DNA from: Phialophora verrucosa
Taxonomy: Eukaryota > Ascomycota > Eurotiomycetes > Chaetothyriales > Herpotrichiellaceae
Assembly: GCA_002099365.1 (NCBI GenBank)
Contig: MSED01000007.1
Span: 1-64,000, forward strand
Direction of reading: 5' to 3'
DNA: 64,000 nucleotides
The translations under genes and the position numbers were made by a program. Of this stretch, positions 1 through 11,176 are shown piece after piece. Each line of letters starts with the position of its first letter. Positions within the stretch are counted from its first letter, which is position 1. Under the pieces are notes generated by a model that was not told where the DNA came from, searched no databases, and saw only the letters and a program-made list of their open reading frames with translations.

Positions 1-2126
1 GTGCCGTCTCATTGACGTTGGCGCATTCTTCTTTGTTGAACTGAATCGCAACTGGAACATGTCAGAACGTTATATCTCGCAACTTTTCATGCCAACCTAC
101 GCGCTTGCTCAGCTGAACTGCATTCGGTGTACAGACAGCACGACAACGCGGCGACGTACGTCGAACTCGAACAGAGACAGGCGATGTCGATCACTGAGCA
201 TGACGTCTGGGTCGACGTTGAATTCGACAGACATTGTTGCTATTTTGACATTAGCACTAGTCCATGCTAGCTGAACTCAATCGACTTACTGCACATGTAG
301 GGAGTTCGGTGACTGCAATGGCCCGTGCAAGCCCCAGACACGCGAAATGCCAGAGCAGGACGGGGAACTTCATGGCGACTGCGCTCCGATCTGAGGATGA
401 AAGAGGTGAGAGCACCTTGACTGCACCATATAGTCGTGCTCGCCTCAGCAATAATCAGAACACGAGGTCGAGGTGCGCAATGGAAGGGGTTTGTCGAGGC
501 GATGGCGCGGCTTTCTGTTTCCGGCTTTCAGATCAAACAAAGAGACATACCTCTAGTAGGCATGGTGACATGCTTCGAACAATGGCCGGACCTTCGGCCC
601 CAACCGAGTAGATTTTTCGGTCTGGAATGTTGGGCATTCTCCAATATAGCCTTGACAACGACCGCATTCAGAAGCCTTTCTCCTTTGTAACCACTCAGTC
701 GGTACCCGGGTACTTCATCTCTGAACTTTTGCTTGGAATCTGGAGCGCATTGCCATCCATCACGCAAATGACGACTTTGTGGCTCGGAAGAATGGTCTCC
801 GGATAAACGCGAAGCTCTCGAGGGATGGAATGTGGCGCTGGCTTGTTCTCAAACCACAGTAACGTTGATTATTCTGGTGGCGTGGCATGAAGTCTTCCGT
901 AAAGTCGCCGTCCGCCATGCGAAACTGCGAGCTCGAAGTCACATAGGTCGTAGGCTCGCAACGTTGGGTGAATTTCCGTACAGATCTATTAAAGAATCCG
1001 AACCGCAATTGCGAGATCTCTTAGTCGCCAAAGTTCTCCTGACAATCCAAAACTTGTTGACCAGTGGCAGTCTCCAGGGCATCGGATGTTCTAGCTGCTT
1101 GCCTCTCCCCAACTCGGAGAATTGGTGGAAGGGGTGAAGGGTATGACTTTTCCAAAGAGACAGCAGAGGGGCTTCCTCGCCTCCGCCGTGGACTTGGGGG
1201 AAATCACTACTGCACCCACCAGAGCAAGGCTGAGAATCTTGATGTTCTCGAAAGGACACCCATGGTTCTTCTTGTGAATGACAACTTGGCGCCGTGGATG
1301 TGGGAATCGTGCCTCAACACAGTGGCATGTAGACACGTCGTGACAACAGCTCGCAATAACGGAGCTCCATACTAGATTAATCAGGATGCCCTGATTGACT
1401 CGCGGTGATGCCGGCTTTCGCTGCTTGACAGCAAATGGTGAGCATGCTGGACGTTCCGTCGGAAACGCAACGCATCATGGTAGATCTCGCTAGCGTTCGC
1501 GCCGATACTGTAGCGGTACTCCGTGAGATTGTTGGAGCTGCCTCTCTCGAGGTAGGAGATCCAGAAGGGATGCTGATCATGAAGCCGTGTTTTTGAAATT
1601 ACGTTCCCCCCGGCTGGCGCGGACTGTCTCCGCCAAACGCCACGATTGGCTGCTTGGCCACGGCGGCGGGCCTTGATGATGGAAACATTCGGCCCCAGTG
1701 TGAGATCTAAGCCCGCTCAGCCTGGCAACGCCAATCTTCTATTGCTAGAAGAGCCCCTGGAGAATCCGACAGAAGCCAGTAACAGAGGCACAAGTGAATC
1801 ATGCAGTCCGGCGCTCTCGGGACTGTGGCTTGGATATCAAATTGAGCCCCTGGTCGAGCCCAGTGCGGAGGTCATCCGATCTCCATGTCAGCCTCGACGA
1901 CTGCGACATGGTCCTTGGCTCTGGCATGTCCAAGACCTGGATTTGTATTCATCGACTTCGTTCCTGAACAATTCGGTTGGACGAGCAAGGCTATGCTCCC
2001 GCCGCGCTGTTCTTGTCCCTTCATTGTATCAGACATAAATGCTTCGAACAGTCTCATCCCGAGGAAGAGTATCGGACCGTCCCCTAACAGTTCGACGCGT
2101 AACTTTGCACATCCCCACGAGTTGCA
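1..2126. other. Stretch with no supportable gene
   Basis: No reading frame here resembles a known family, and none has paired splice signals joining it to another. One short plus-strand frame, 1435-1596 (53 codons, ATG start, opening MVSMLDVPSETQ), has a protein-like mix of hydrophobic and charged residues and is preceded by an acceptor-like TTGACAG. It could be an exon remnant, but I do not recognise it. The last few hundred bases should include the promoter of the DUF1223 gene at 2127. Confidence 0.4.
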
Positions 2127-3017
2127 ATGAATCCTATCAAGTGGTTCTCTTGTTGCTTCGGAGACGGTGATGAGGAGCAGCGGCCACAACAACAGACCAC
2201 TCAGACACAGCAAGCTCCTCGGACGAGATGGGACGCTCCTCCGCCGATAGATCCCGACATGGAAGAGCCGGCCCTGCCTCCCCCATATGCGGTCTTCGAC
2301 CCCCATCCGGAAGACTGTCGATGCGCGATTCACGTCCATAAGCCCCAACCAAACAGACCGATCATAGTCGAAGCATTCCAATCGCAAGGCTGCAACTCAT
2401 GTCCGCCGACAAACACGCTGTTACTATCGCTTCTCACCCTAGCCGATCCCAACATTCTCGTGCTCGACTATCACGTTACATACTGGGATCATCTCGGTTG
2501 GAAGGATCCATTCGGCATCGCGGAGGCAGACGCTCACCAGGGCGAGTATGCTGACGCCAGTGGGACATCGAGAGTGTATACTCCGCAAGTCGTCGTGAAC
2601 GGCGTGTCGGAAGGCGTAGGCAACTCAACAAGAAAGCTGGAGAAGCTGATCAAGGAGGGTGGACACCTTGCGAGTAAAGACTGGCCATGGTTGCTGTTCT
2701 CCAAAATCGAGCAAGGTGTACTGATCAGAGAGGCGAGCCCAGCTGCCGCTGCCGTCGGTCGGAGAGGCAGAGTCTTCGAGGTCATCTATGACCCAACCCT
2801 GCAAGAGGTGGAGATACCGAGAGGCGAGAATGCTGGAAAGACTCTGCCGCATCGGAATGTTGTGAAGAGTGTCAGATCCCTAGGCGAGTGGAGAGGTGGA
2901 CAAGGAGTTGTGCCACTAGAGCCTCGAGATACTACGGATGGGCTTGAGAGAGTATTGTTAGTGCAAGAGGGAGGTGCAGGTGGCCAGATGATAGGAGTTG
3001 CTCGGATACATTTCTAG
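2127..3017 (+). CDS. DUF1223 (thioredoxin-like fold) protein
   Basis: Single-exon gene of 296 codons. From about residue 78 to the end it matches the DUF1223 family: a start like VEAFQSQGCNSCPP with a CxxC pair (C89, C92), then LDYHVTYWDHLGW and the segment YTPQVVVNG. The family has a thioredoxin-like fold and is known from bacteria and fungi; its substrate is unknown. The first 75 residues are a low-complexity Gln/Pro-rich leader opening MNPIKWFSCCFG. There is no signal peptide, although bacterial members are often exported. The paired cysteines at 9-10 could be an acylation site (inference). The ATG at 2127 is the first in frame. Family assignment is firm; function is open. Confidence 0.85.
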   Translation: MNPIKWFSCCFGDGDEEQRPQQQTTQTQQAPRTRWDAPPPIDPDMEEPALPPPYAVFDPHPEDCRCAIHVHKPQPNRPIIVEAFQSQGCNSCPPTNTLLLSLLTLADPNILVLDYHVTYWDHLGWKDPFGIAEADAHQGEYADASGTSRVYTPQVVVNGVSEGVGNSTRKLEKLIKEGGHLASKDWPWLLFSKIEQGVLIREASPAAAAVGRRGRVFEVIYDPTLQEVEIPRGENAGKTLPHRNVVKSVRSLGEWRGGQGVVPLEPRDTTDGLERVLLVQEGGAGGQMIGVARIHF

Positions 3018-3807
3018 TATGTGCAAAGCCGTGCACACGTCGGCAATACCTTGAAGTCGATGGTCCCCTCAGGCGCAAACGATCCTTGTCATACACCATC
3101 CTGACTCGTCAGGATATTGTCCACAACGAATCAAGGGCACAATTTTCGTCGTCTATTCGCGGTGAGGCCAGAGGAGTGACCATCGCCCCGTGGAGGACTT
3201 GGCCAGAGCAAACGTCCGAGGCAATGATGATATTCCCGCTCTGGGTGCGAAGAGGGTATGAAGCGCTTCTTGGTTCTCCATCCACCTGCTCTGCTTAGAA
3301 TCTGTCGAGAGATCCGTTGGTTGACAAGCGTAATCTAGAGTTGGATGTGGCGTGAAAGTGGTGAGGTGCCGCATCATTGCTGGGGTTTTCGTATAACGCG
3401 AGCATTCTGTGGCTGTAAGTATACCCTTCAAGCGCCAGTAAACCAGAAGTGCCATATGAAGGCCCTTCGGAGCGTGGCAAATGAGGCGGATCACTGCGAG
3501 GAGCGTTGGCTCAAAACGCGTGCGGTGTTTGACAAGCAAACCCGCGTCCCCTGCATTGACGATGCCGAATGCTTGTACTGTATCAGTGCTCAAACCAATC
3601 TATCCCTGCAGGACAGACTGGTTTGGACAAAGTTGACCCCGTCGGATGAGTGCAAGCTGCATGATCCGGAGTCACTCGAACCGGGTGGGATGACGCAAGT
3701 GTGATTTATTTTATTTACTCCAACATCCAAATCGCCTGCAGAATGTTGGAGTGAGCCTTGCTCTAAATTTCGATTCTCCCACAACACCTCCAAGGGGGAC
3801 TATTCCA
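3018..3807. other. Intergenic, no gene seen
   Basis: Lies between two plus-strand genes. It contains several short overlapping frames on both strands without family resemblance or splice logic. An AT-rich TTTATTTTATTTA run near 3705-3717 lies about 100 bases before the ERG27 start. Confidence 0.4.
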
Positions 3808-5303
3808 ATGACAAGGAATGACCAATATGTCCTCGTGACAGGCGCAAACAGGTAAGGCAACCAGTCTCTGCCTCAACATCTGTAGAGAGATCCTCCGTCC
3901 AGCACATTCAGCCGTGCCTGTCCTTGAACGTAACTACACCGCGCGTTCCACCCGATCGATCCAAACATGCGCGCTTACTTCGCGCTTATAGTGGCCTCGG
4001 TTTCGGTACGTGTTGTCGGCTCATCGACACACATCTTGCGTCTCATCCTCCCGACGATCAAACCTTGACCATCATCTTCACAACGCGAAGTGCCCGGAAG
4101 GGTGCTGAGACCCTCGCCGCTCTCGAGAAGCACCTCGCCAGACACACTCGGTCTTCCAAGCCCAACCGCAAGGTCTACTTCCAGCCCGAAAATGTCGAGT
4201 TGACGAGCCTCCTCTCTATCCGTTCCCTCAGTCGCAAGCTCCTCGCCTCAGACCTCCCCTACCTCAACGCCATCATCTTGAACGCCGGTATTGGAGGCTG
4301 GTCAGGCCTCAACTGGCCTTTGACCCTGTGGACGTGCTTGACGCAGATCAGACAGGCTACAACATGGCCGACCTACAAGCTCGGCCTGGTGGGACTCGTT
4401 ACGAGGCCGCAGTTCCCACAAGAGGCTGAAACTGGCGGGGAACCTCTCCTCGGGGAGGTCTTCTGCGCCAACACCTTCGGGCACTACATGCTGGTGCAGT
4501 GGCTGATGCGTCTGTTGCGTGCATGCCCGCCAGAGTCTCCGGGAAAGATCATCTGGTCGACGTCCATCGAGGCTGATTCGCACCACTATCACCCCGAGGA
4601 CCATCAGGCCTTGAAGTCGGACGCGGCGTACGAGCATACAAAGAGGATAGGAGACTTGCTGGCTTTGACTGCGGTAAACCAGCCGGCAACGGCCAGGCAG
4701 GTCAAGGAATACACCACGCCGTCACCTTCGCTGGACTCGAGCAGGTCATCACGGCCCGTTCAATCGGATCCAATCTTCTTACTCTCCCATCCGGGAATCT
4801 GCACCACAACGATCATCAGTCTTTTCTGGATCGTCCACGAGTGCTACCGCCTAGGAATCTATCTCGCCCGCTGGTTCGGATCGCCTTGGGCAAACGTGAC
4901 GGCCTACCTCGGTGCCGCCTCAGCGACATGGCTCGCCCTGGCATCCCCTGCAGACATCGAGGCAAAACGAATCGAGGCACGTTGTGAAGATGGCGGTGGG
5001 CCCTGCAAATGGGGATCCTCGGTCGACCGATTAGGTCACTCCACCGTTCGCGTAACCGATGTGTCGGGCTGGGGCCTGGATGGGTCAGGCAAGCCATTCA
5101 GAGACAAATGGTGGGGTGGCAGCCTGGGACGGAAGACGGGCTCTGTTGATGCGACAGAGGAAGACGTGGAGGAGTTCGTCGCCCAAGGGGCCGAGGTGTG
5201 GAACAGGATGGAGGCGCTCAGGCGAGACTGGGAGGCCAGAATCGAGCAGTACGAGGCCAGGCAGGGGTTGAACGGCAACGGGCACGTACATGTAGAATCA
5301 TAA
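3808..5303 (+). CDS. ERG27: 3-keto-steroid reductase (ergosterol pathway, SDR)
   Basis: NADPH-dependent reduction of the 3-keto group during C-4 demethylation of sterols, at the ER membrane. Two exons: 3808-3851 and 3992-5303, with the intron 3852-3991 (GTAAGG...TATAG). Splicing rebuilds the cofactor loop as TGANSGLG (residues 11-18), so the intron cuts the Rossmann motif itself. Downstream are LNAGIGG (about 111-117), the catalytic Ser region WSTS (203-206) and YEHTK (Tyr228, Lys232). The product is about 451 aa, longer than yeast Erg27 (about 350). The start is the ATG at 3808, because only this short exon supplies the first beta strand. It faces glycerol kinase tail to tail, 100 bp apart. 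Confidence 0.9.
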
Positions 5304-5402
5304 AATGCCCTGAGTTCGTCTCTTTCGTCCCAGAGATACAGTACTGCAGATGGATCGAGGCGAGAGCCGTACCAACAACAAAGCAAGCGTTGTTTCCCAA
5401 GC

Positions 5403-7266
5403 TCACAGCTTCCCACCCTCCTCCTTCTCAAACTCTTCCTCTTCCTCGTCCTCGTCCATCCACCCCCGACACATCTCCACGGCCTGGCTCCACTTCTTGT
5501 ACAGCTTGTCGCTCCGCTTCTTCGACACCTGCGGCTTGAAGAAAAACCTCCCCTCGGCGTTGATCTCCTTGAGCTCGTCGAACGACGACCACACCTTGAC
5601 GGCAAAACCGGCCGCGATCGCCGCTCCGAGGGCCGTCGTCTCGCGCATCTTCGGCCTGTCGACGGGGATCTGGATGATATCGGCTTGCGTCTACACGCGC
5701 CAGGCAGTCAGTCAACCAGTCTTACTCGGCTAACAAGGGTACCGCCACCGCTACCGCCACGCGGCACACCCAGGTATTCTGCTTTGCTTGCTTGCTAGAT
5801 TTGCTCACTTACCTGCATGCACAAATCACTGCTACTCATGCCGCCGTCGACGGCCAACTCCTCGAGCCTGACGCCCGCGTCCTTTTCCATGCTATCCAAG
5901 ATGGCCTTGGTCTGGAAACACGTCGCCTCGAGGGTTGCGCGAGCGATGTGTCCCTTCTCCGTATAGGCCGTGAGCCCGAAGATGGTGCCCTTGACGTCGT
6001 CGTACCAGTACGGGGCAAACAGGCCCGAGAAGGCCGTGACGAACACGCACCCGCCGTTGTCCTTCACCGTGGAGGCGAGGTCGGAGATCTCGTACGATTC
6101 GGACGCGAAGCCCAGGTTGTTGACCAGGAACTTGACACTGCTGCCCGCCACGGCGATGGATCCTTCCAGCGCATACACGGGCGGGATGCCCTGTGGGGAG
6201 AAGTCATACGCCACGGTCGCCAACAGGCCGTGCGTCGAGATGACGGGCTTCTCGCCCACATTGTAGAGCAGGAAGCAGCCAGTTCCGTACGTGTTTTTGG
6301 CGCGGCCGGGTTGGAAGCCATTCTGGCCCACCAGCGCGGCGGACTGGTCGCCCAGACAGCCCGTTATTTTGACGCCCTTTAGTTTTGTGCTCGCGAGGAC
6401 GCCGTAGGCTTCTGCATCCGAGCTGGGCACGATCTTGGGGAGGTGGATCTTCGGCGTCTTGACGTCCAGGTCGAAGAAGGAGATCAGTTTGTCGTCGTAC
6501 TTGAGGGTGTGGATGTTCATCCACATGGTGCGGCTTGCGTTGGTGGGGTCAGTCACAAACACATTCTTGTCAACGCCGCCGTTGAGTTTGTAGACCAGCC
6601 AGGTGTCCACCGTGCCAAAGGCGAGGCGTCCTTCTTCGTACGCCTTCTTCACCTTGTCGACATGTCGCAACATCCACAATAACTTCGTCGAGCTTGGGTA
6701 TGTTGATAGCGGTAGACCACAGAGACCCATGAGGTCGTCTGCGCCGGATTTCTGCTTCAGTTCGCGCACAATGTGTGCAGAGCGCGTGTCTGTCCAGACG
6801 ATTGCATTGTAGAGAGGCTCCCCCGTCTTGACGTCCCATACCACGGTTGTTTCTCTTTGATTTGTTATGCCGACGGCTTTGATGTCGGAGAGGGAGTAGC
6901 CTTCGGAGGTGAACTTGGCGCAGGCTTCGTCTATGCAGGAAGAAACGGAGGAGACGAGCTCGTTAGGGTCGTGTTCGTGCCAGCTAAAGGACGCGAAAGG
7001 TCTTCTGTTAGTGGAAGAATGCAGAAAGAACGCAGACTGGGACAGAACACGTCTGGGGAACTGGCGGCTTACCCTGAGTGTGGATAATGCTGTTTGAACT
7101 CGATCTGATGCTCTGCAACAGGGTTGCCCTTTCGGTCGAAGATGAGGAATCTTGAACTGGTAGTGCCATTGTCAATGGCGCCGACAAAGGTCCCGTTCGA
7201 CTTGTCAGCCTGGAATCTTTGTGAGTGGTCGTATCCCACAATTTGGACTTTAAAGCGCCATACCAT
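5403..7266 (-). CDS. GUT1: Glycerol kinase
   Basis: Phosphorylates glycerol with ATP to sn-glycerol 3-phosphate, the entry step of glycerol use. Exons (minus strand): 7266-7264, 7209-7073, 6983-5813 and 5690-5403, giving about 532 aa, a normal length. FGGY kinase features: N-terminal phosphate loop VGAIDNGTTSSRF, NQRETTVVW (substrate Arg/Glu), VWTDTRS, GDQSAALVGQ with the catalytic Asp, signature YGTGCFLLYN and the C-terminal ATP-site region VDGGMSSSDLCMQ. The C-terminus is acidic (DEDEEEEEFEKEE). The first intron (7263-7210, 54 nt) follows directly on the ATG and is an open in-frame multiple of three. The other introns are 7072-6984 and 5812-5691. Confidence 0.95.
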
Positions 7267-7844
7267 GTTTGATGGGAATCCCGAGCTTGAACCAAAACGA
7301 AGATGCTGTAACTGCTGGCTGAGTCGCGAAAGCATCAATATCCGTGCCTCGGATCGGACAATCAAGGTCGGCAACACAAAAGTAATTGCCAAACCAATTC
7401 AGCACGCACCGAACAGCAGCAGCTCTTGTGTATCTGGGGAAGCTGGACAGATGCGGGGGATGCCTGTGATTGTTCGAGGGCCACAAGGGTATGATGTAAC
7501 ACAGGGGAAGCTGTCGGAGCCAAGGCGCATGTGCCACACTCTTCATGGTCGATATCGGCGAACGTCATTCGCGCTGCTTGTAATCCACTGACAGATCATT
7601 TCTGCATGTTCCAGATAGAGAGATGGCTTGCTCGTGGTCGCGTTGGGGCTACAAAGAAATGACTCCGGGCAAATAATCCCTACCAGGACTGAGATTCGCA
7701 ATCAAAATGGGCCGCCGACTGTTGAAGAAAACGGAATACTTTGGTTTCCTGCCTCGGCCTTGATATGTACAATCACTGATCCCCTGCAAACAATCAGCAG
7801 TCTCAGAACGGCTTTCCATTCAACGCACGTGTTTCCGACGTCTC
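7267..7844. other. Upstream region of glycerol kinase
   Basis: Separates the glycerol kinase start from the stop of the DUF3429 gene; both are on the minus strand, so this should hold the kinase promoter. No gene or clear element was recognised. Confidence 0.4.
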
Positions 7845-8996
7845 CTACTCTTCGTCGCCTTCCTCCTCGCCCTCTTCTTCTTCCTCTCCCTCAGGCTCAG
7901 GTCCGATATCAGCCATCTGCTTAGCTCGAAGTTCTCTGTACTTGTCGGCAGGTCCGGGTGGCCGGGTCACCAAATCGGCGATCTGGCCGCGTCCAATCAA
8001 CGAAGCCACAATACTGGCGCCGACGATGAAGGTGAGGACGAATCGGTAAACTCCATACCACGGGGGGGCCCAGCCGCGTGCAGAAGCTCTTGCATCGTTA
8101 TAATACAAGAAAGTAAAGGCGAGGAACTGGGTGATCAAGCCGACCTCGGCGGAGAGAAGCAGAGTGGGCCATGCCACGGCAGTAGCAATGATACCCATCG
8201 AGTATCTGGGATAGCCCTTGAAACCACCATATCCGGCCCATTCGAGTCCCCAATGGATGGCACCGAGGAAGGAGATGATCTGAGATTTCATTAGCCATAG
8301 CTTTCCTAATGTTTCCAAGGCGGACGAACCGAAGCACCGTATCCAAGCTGTATTGGCTCAATGATGTGAAGTAGCGACTCGGCCAACTCGCCGGACATGA
8401 AGAAGCCCTGGCCGTGAGTTGCTGCGTACTGGATGTCGAATGAAAGATAGACGGTGGTAAGAGAAGTTATGAGGTACGGAACAACACCAGCCAGGCCGAC
8501 GTACATGGCCTCGCGCGGCACAGTCGCCAGACTGAACGTGTCCTTGATCGTGTTCTGGATTCCCATCAGGTCAGCAGGTCCGAACGATATCACACACAGG
8601 TTGTCCACCTACAAAATCACTTCGAATACCGGCCATCATATCCACTTCTTCATCGTCGGCGGCCTTGCTCTGGACCTCCCCGGTGACTTGTCGAGTAGAC
8701 GACCCGGACGACACTTGTTCTGGGATCGGCTCCAAAATCCTTTCTTGGAGGGATTTCTCTGCCTTGCCGATGTCGTAAGCATGGGCGTTGTGTGCGTAGC
8801 GGACTAGCGCTTTCGGCACGGGCTGGAAAGCTGAGACAGCAAGGATACGAGAAACCCGAGCTGGGCGAGCAGAGGTCTTCAGGGAAGCTCTTAGGGCGTT
8901 GTTGAGGACACTCGACCGTGGGGTGGTAGCTTGAACGGAGGCAAGGGAGCGCGGGATCGAACGGAGAGCGCCGGTGCGCAGCATTGTAGCCGACAT
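7845..8996 (-). CDS. Mitochondrial inner-membrane protein, DUF3429/TMEM69-like
   Basis: Three exons, 8996-8613, 8554-8330 and 8279-7845, all joined in phase 0, give about 347 aa. The first 70 residues are rich in Arg/Ser/Ala with no acidic residue, as in a mitochondrial presequence. Membrane segments follow: YVGLAGVVPYLITSLTTVYLS in exon 2, then IISFLGAIHWGLEW, SMGIIATAVAWPTLLLS and FLAFTFLYY in exon 3. The HWGLEW and AWPTLLL blocks are typical of the DUF3429 (TMEM69) family of mitochondrial inner-membrane proteins, whose molecular role is not established. The tail is strongly acidic (Glu runs). Introns 8612-8555 and 8329-8280 have GTAGGT and GTTCGT donors. Confidence 0.78.
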
Positions 8997-10376
8997 GTTC
9001 GCGATGGCGGGTCTGTAGGACGTAATTGACTACAGGCCGACCAGAGCCAGCTGGACTGGAGCTGCAGAGCGAGTTGTAAGGAGTGGAGAGGTCCGAGGTG
9101 GTAGTCGATTGAAGAGAAGAGTGAGGTCGAAGCTTCGAATTGAGGTACAATTCGCAGTTCCAATGCGGTATAGTCGATTTGTTGATACACTGTCACGGAA
9201 AACACTTGGCGCCATCTGCGCCCTTGCAGAGCGGTAATTGAGAATTCAAATGACAGGTGCTCTCACACCATCGTCATTGGCAGCACTAGCAAGCTATGAA
9301 CGATGCCGCTTCCTTATACACCAAGCCACCAAATCATGACTCCCTCTCTTTGTTGCGGACTCTCACCTGCTCGGCACCCTCCTCATCCTTGCACGCTGGT
9401 CAGGTTAGTCGCCTAGTTAACATACAAATTTCCAGAGGACCAGGATGCGTTGTGTCAGCGACATCCCAAATGAATCACCTTCAGGCACTCGCCTGCTCAC
9501 TTTCTATTTCCCTCCAGCCTCGTGATGAACCACGATGTCCGCTACTCTATCAGTATTGGCGGCCTCTATTGGACATCCGGGTCTTGAACACAAGCTTGGA
9601 GGTCCCGCGAAATCTTGTGGCCGCTGCCGCTTCGATTGACGTGCCATTGACCGAATGCATTATTCGACGGCTTTTTCCGGCTTTATGGCCATCCTGCCAT
9701 GCTCGCGCCCTTGCCGAAAGATACTGGACTCAGCGTCGGGAATGGTGGCTTCTGCGATGCGGATGACATGAAGTTGAAGAAGTGAGGTTCGCAGGAGCTC
9801 GATGGCAGGACATAATCAATTTAGAGGGGGACCTGGTACATAGACACCTGACCATAGTCACGAAGGTCTCTGTAAACAATACCAGCAGTACCTGGTATTC
9901 AACCGAAGATTGTGCAGTCATCACACCACCAATCGACCCCTTCACTCCTTACAACTCGCTCTACTCGTACTTGTACAGCTCATATCCAGCTCCACAGACG
10001 GGACTGCCAACATGTCGGCAGCAGCGTCGCGCCTCTTCTTAACATTTGCATTCACTTTTGGTATAAATCTCTAGGTAGACATTAAAATGGACATCCTCTT
10101 TACGCACAAAATATTTGCGACAAAGGTTATGTAATGACCGTCTTACACGTATCCGGTAGTGTGGAACAATCACCTATTGAGCTTTTGTGATTGGTCAAAC
10201 AAAACAGACGAGGCTGAGGTGACGAGCGTAATTCTTGCAATGTCCCTCGGGTAACCTTCCCCGTCACGGCCAAGCTGCCGTCGAGCTCCTGCGAACCTCA
10301 CTTCAAACCTCATGTGATGCTCATCGCCGACAAAGTCACCAATTCCCCAGCTCTCCACTCCCTCGCGGCCACCAAG
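8997..10376. other. Divergent intergenic region, no gene seen
   Basis: Lies between the minus-strand DUF3429 gene and the plus-strand COX6A gene. The longest frame here (9296-9766, plus) has erratic composition and no family resemblance. The region should contain both promoters. Confidence 0.4.
10190..10194 (-). promoter_or_regulatory. CCAAT box upstream of COX6A
   Basis: ATTGG on the plus strand (CCAAT on minus) lies 183 bases before the COX6A start codon. CCAAT boxes bound by the HAP complex commonly control respiratory genes in ascomycetes. Position and gene fit; binding is inferred. Confidence 0.35.
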
Positions 10377-10963
10377 ATGTCCTTCCAACGTGTAGGTCTG
10401 CGCCTGGCGCAGCAAAACCTCCGTTCCCCTGCCTTCCGACCCGCCATTCGATCGACCCTACAGCGACGATATGCAAACACTGCCAGCGGTGTCCCGAGCC
10501 CCCCGGGCCAAGGAGCAACGAAACTGACCGGAGCTGCCGATAATGCTTTCAACCGAGAAAGGGCTGCAGTGAAGGCTCATGCTTCTGCTACTAGTGGTAA
10601 GACTCGGGTCAGCTGCGAAATGACGGCCTGAGAAGAAGACTGACATATTTGCAATGCAGACCTCTGGCGCAAACTATCAATCTAGTACGAGACTTAGGAG
10701 GGAAATACCGTTAGTTGACGAGAATCAAAAGTCTAACCTCCATGCACAGTGTTGTTATCCCTTGCCTGATCCTCTCATCCATCAACGCCTACAACTTGTG
10801 GAACGAACATTGGGAGCATTGGGAACACATGCCTCCTCTGGAAGAGCGGGTCGAATACCCCTACCAAAACATTCGGACGAGGAACTTCTTCTTCGGTGAC
10901 GGCGACAAGACTCTATTCTGGAACGACAAGGTCAACTATCACAAGAAGGACAAGCAAACTTAA
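10377..10963 (+). CDS. COX13: Cytochrome c oxidase subunit VIa
   Basis: Nuclear-encoded accessory subunit of respiratory complex IV in the mitochondrial inner membrane. Exons 10377-10596, 10660-10684 and 10750-10963 give 152 aa. The middle exon is only 25 nt and encodes the conserved DLWRKLSIY at the start of the membrane helix. Without it the frame breaks. The N-terminus (MSFQRVGLRLAQQN, several Arg) is a mitochondrial presequence. The family hallmarks NAYNLWNEHWEHWEHMPP, EERVEYPYQNIR and DGDKTLFWND lie in exon 3. The ATG at 10377 is chosen because the presequence starts there; upstream in-frame codons read like untranslated sequence. The gene ends 213 bp from the stop of convergent APC5. 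Confidence 0.93.
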
Positions 10964-11176
10964 AATATTCAAGTCGTCAACGCAGAGTGCAACTTGCTAG
11001 ATGGATTCTTCAGGCACGAGTAGGTGACGGTGGACCTTGACTGTACATAAGGATGGAGTGGAAGTGAAGCAGTAGCTCGACATGGCAATGCGTCAACACA
11101 GTTTCATTGCTCATACATTTCATGCTGTTCAACTGTTTGCAGTGGTGCAAGAGGACCGCAGCGAGTTGAGAATGGG

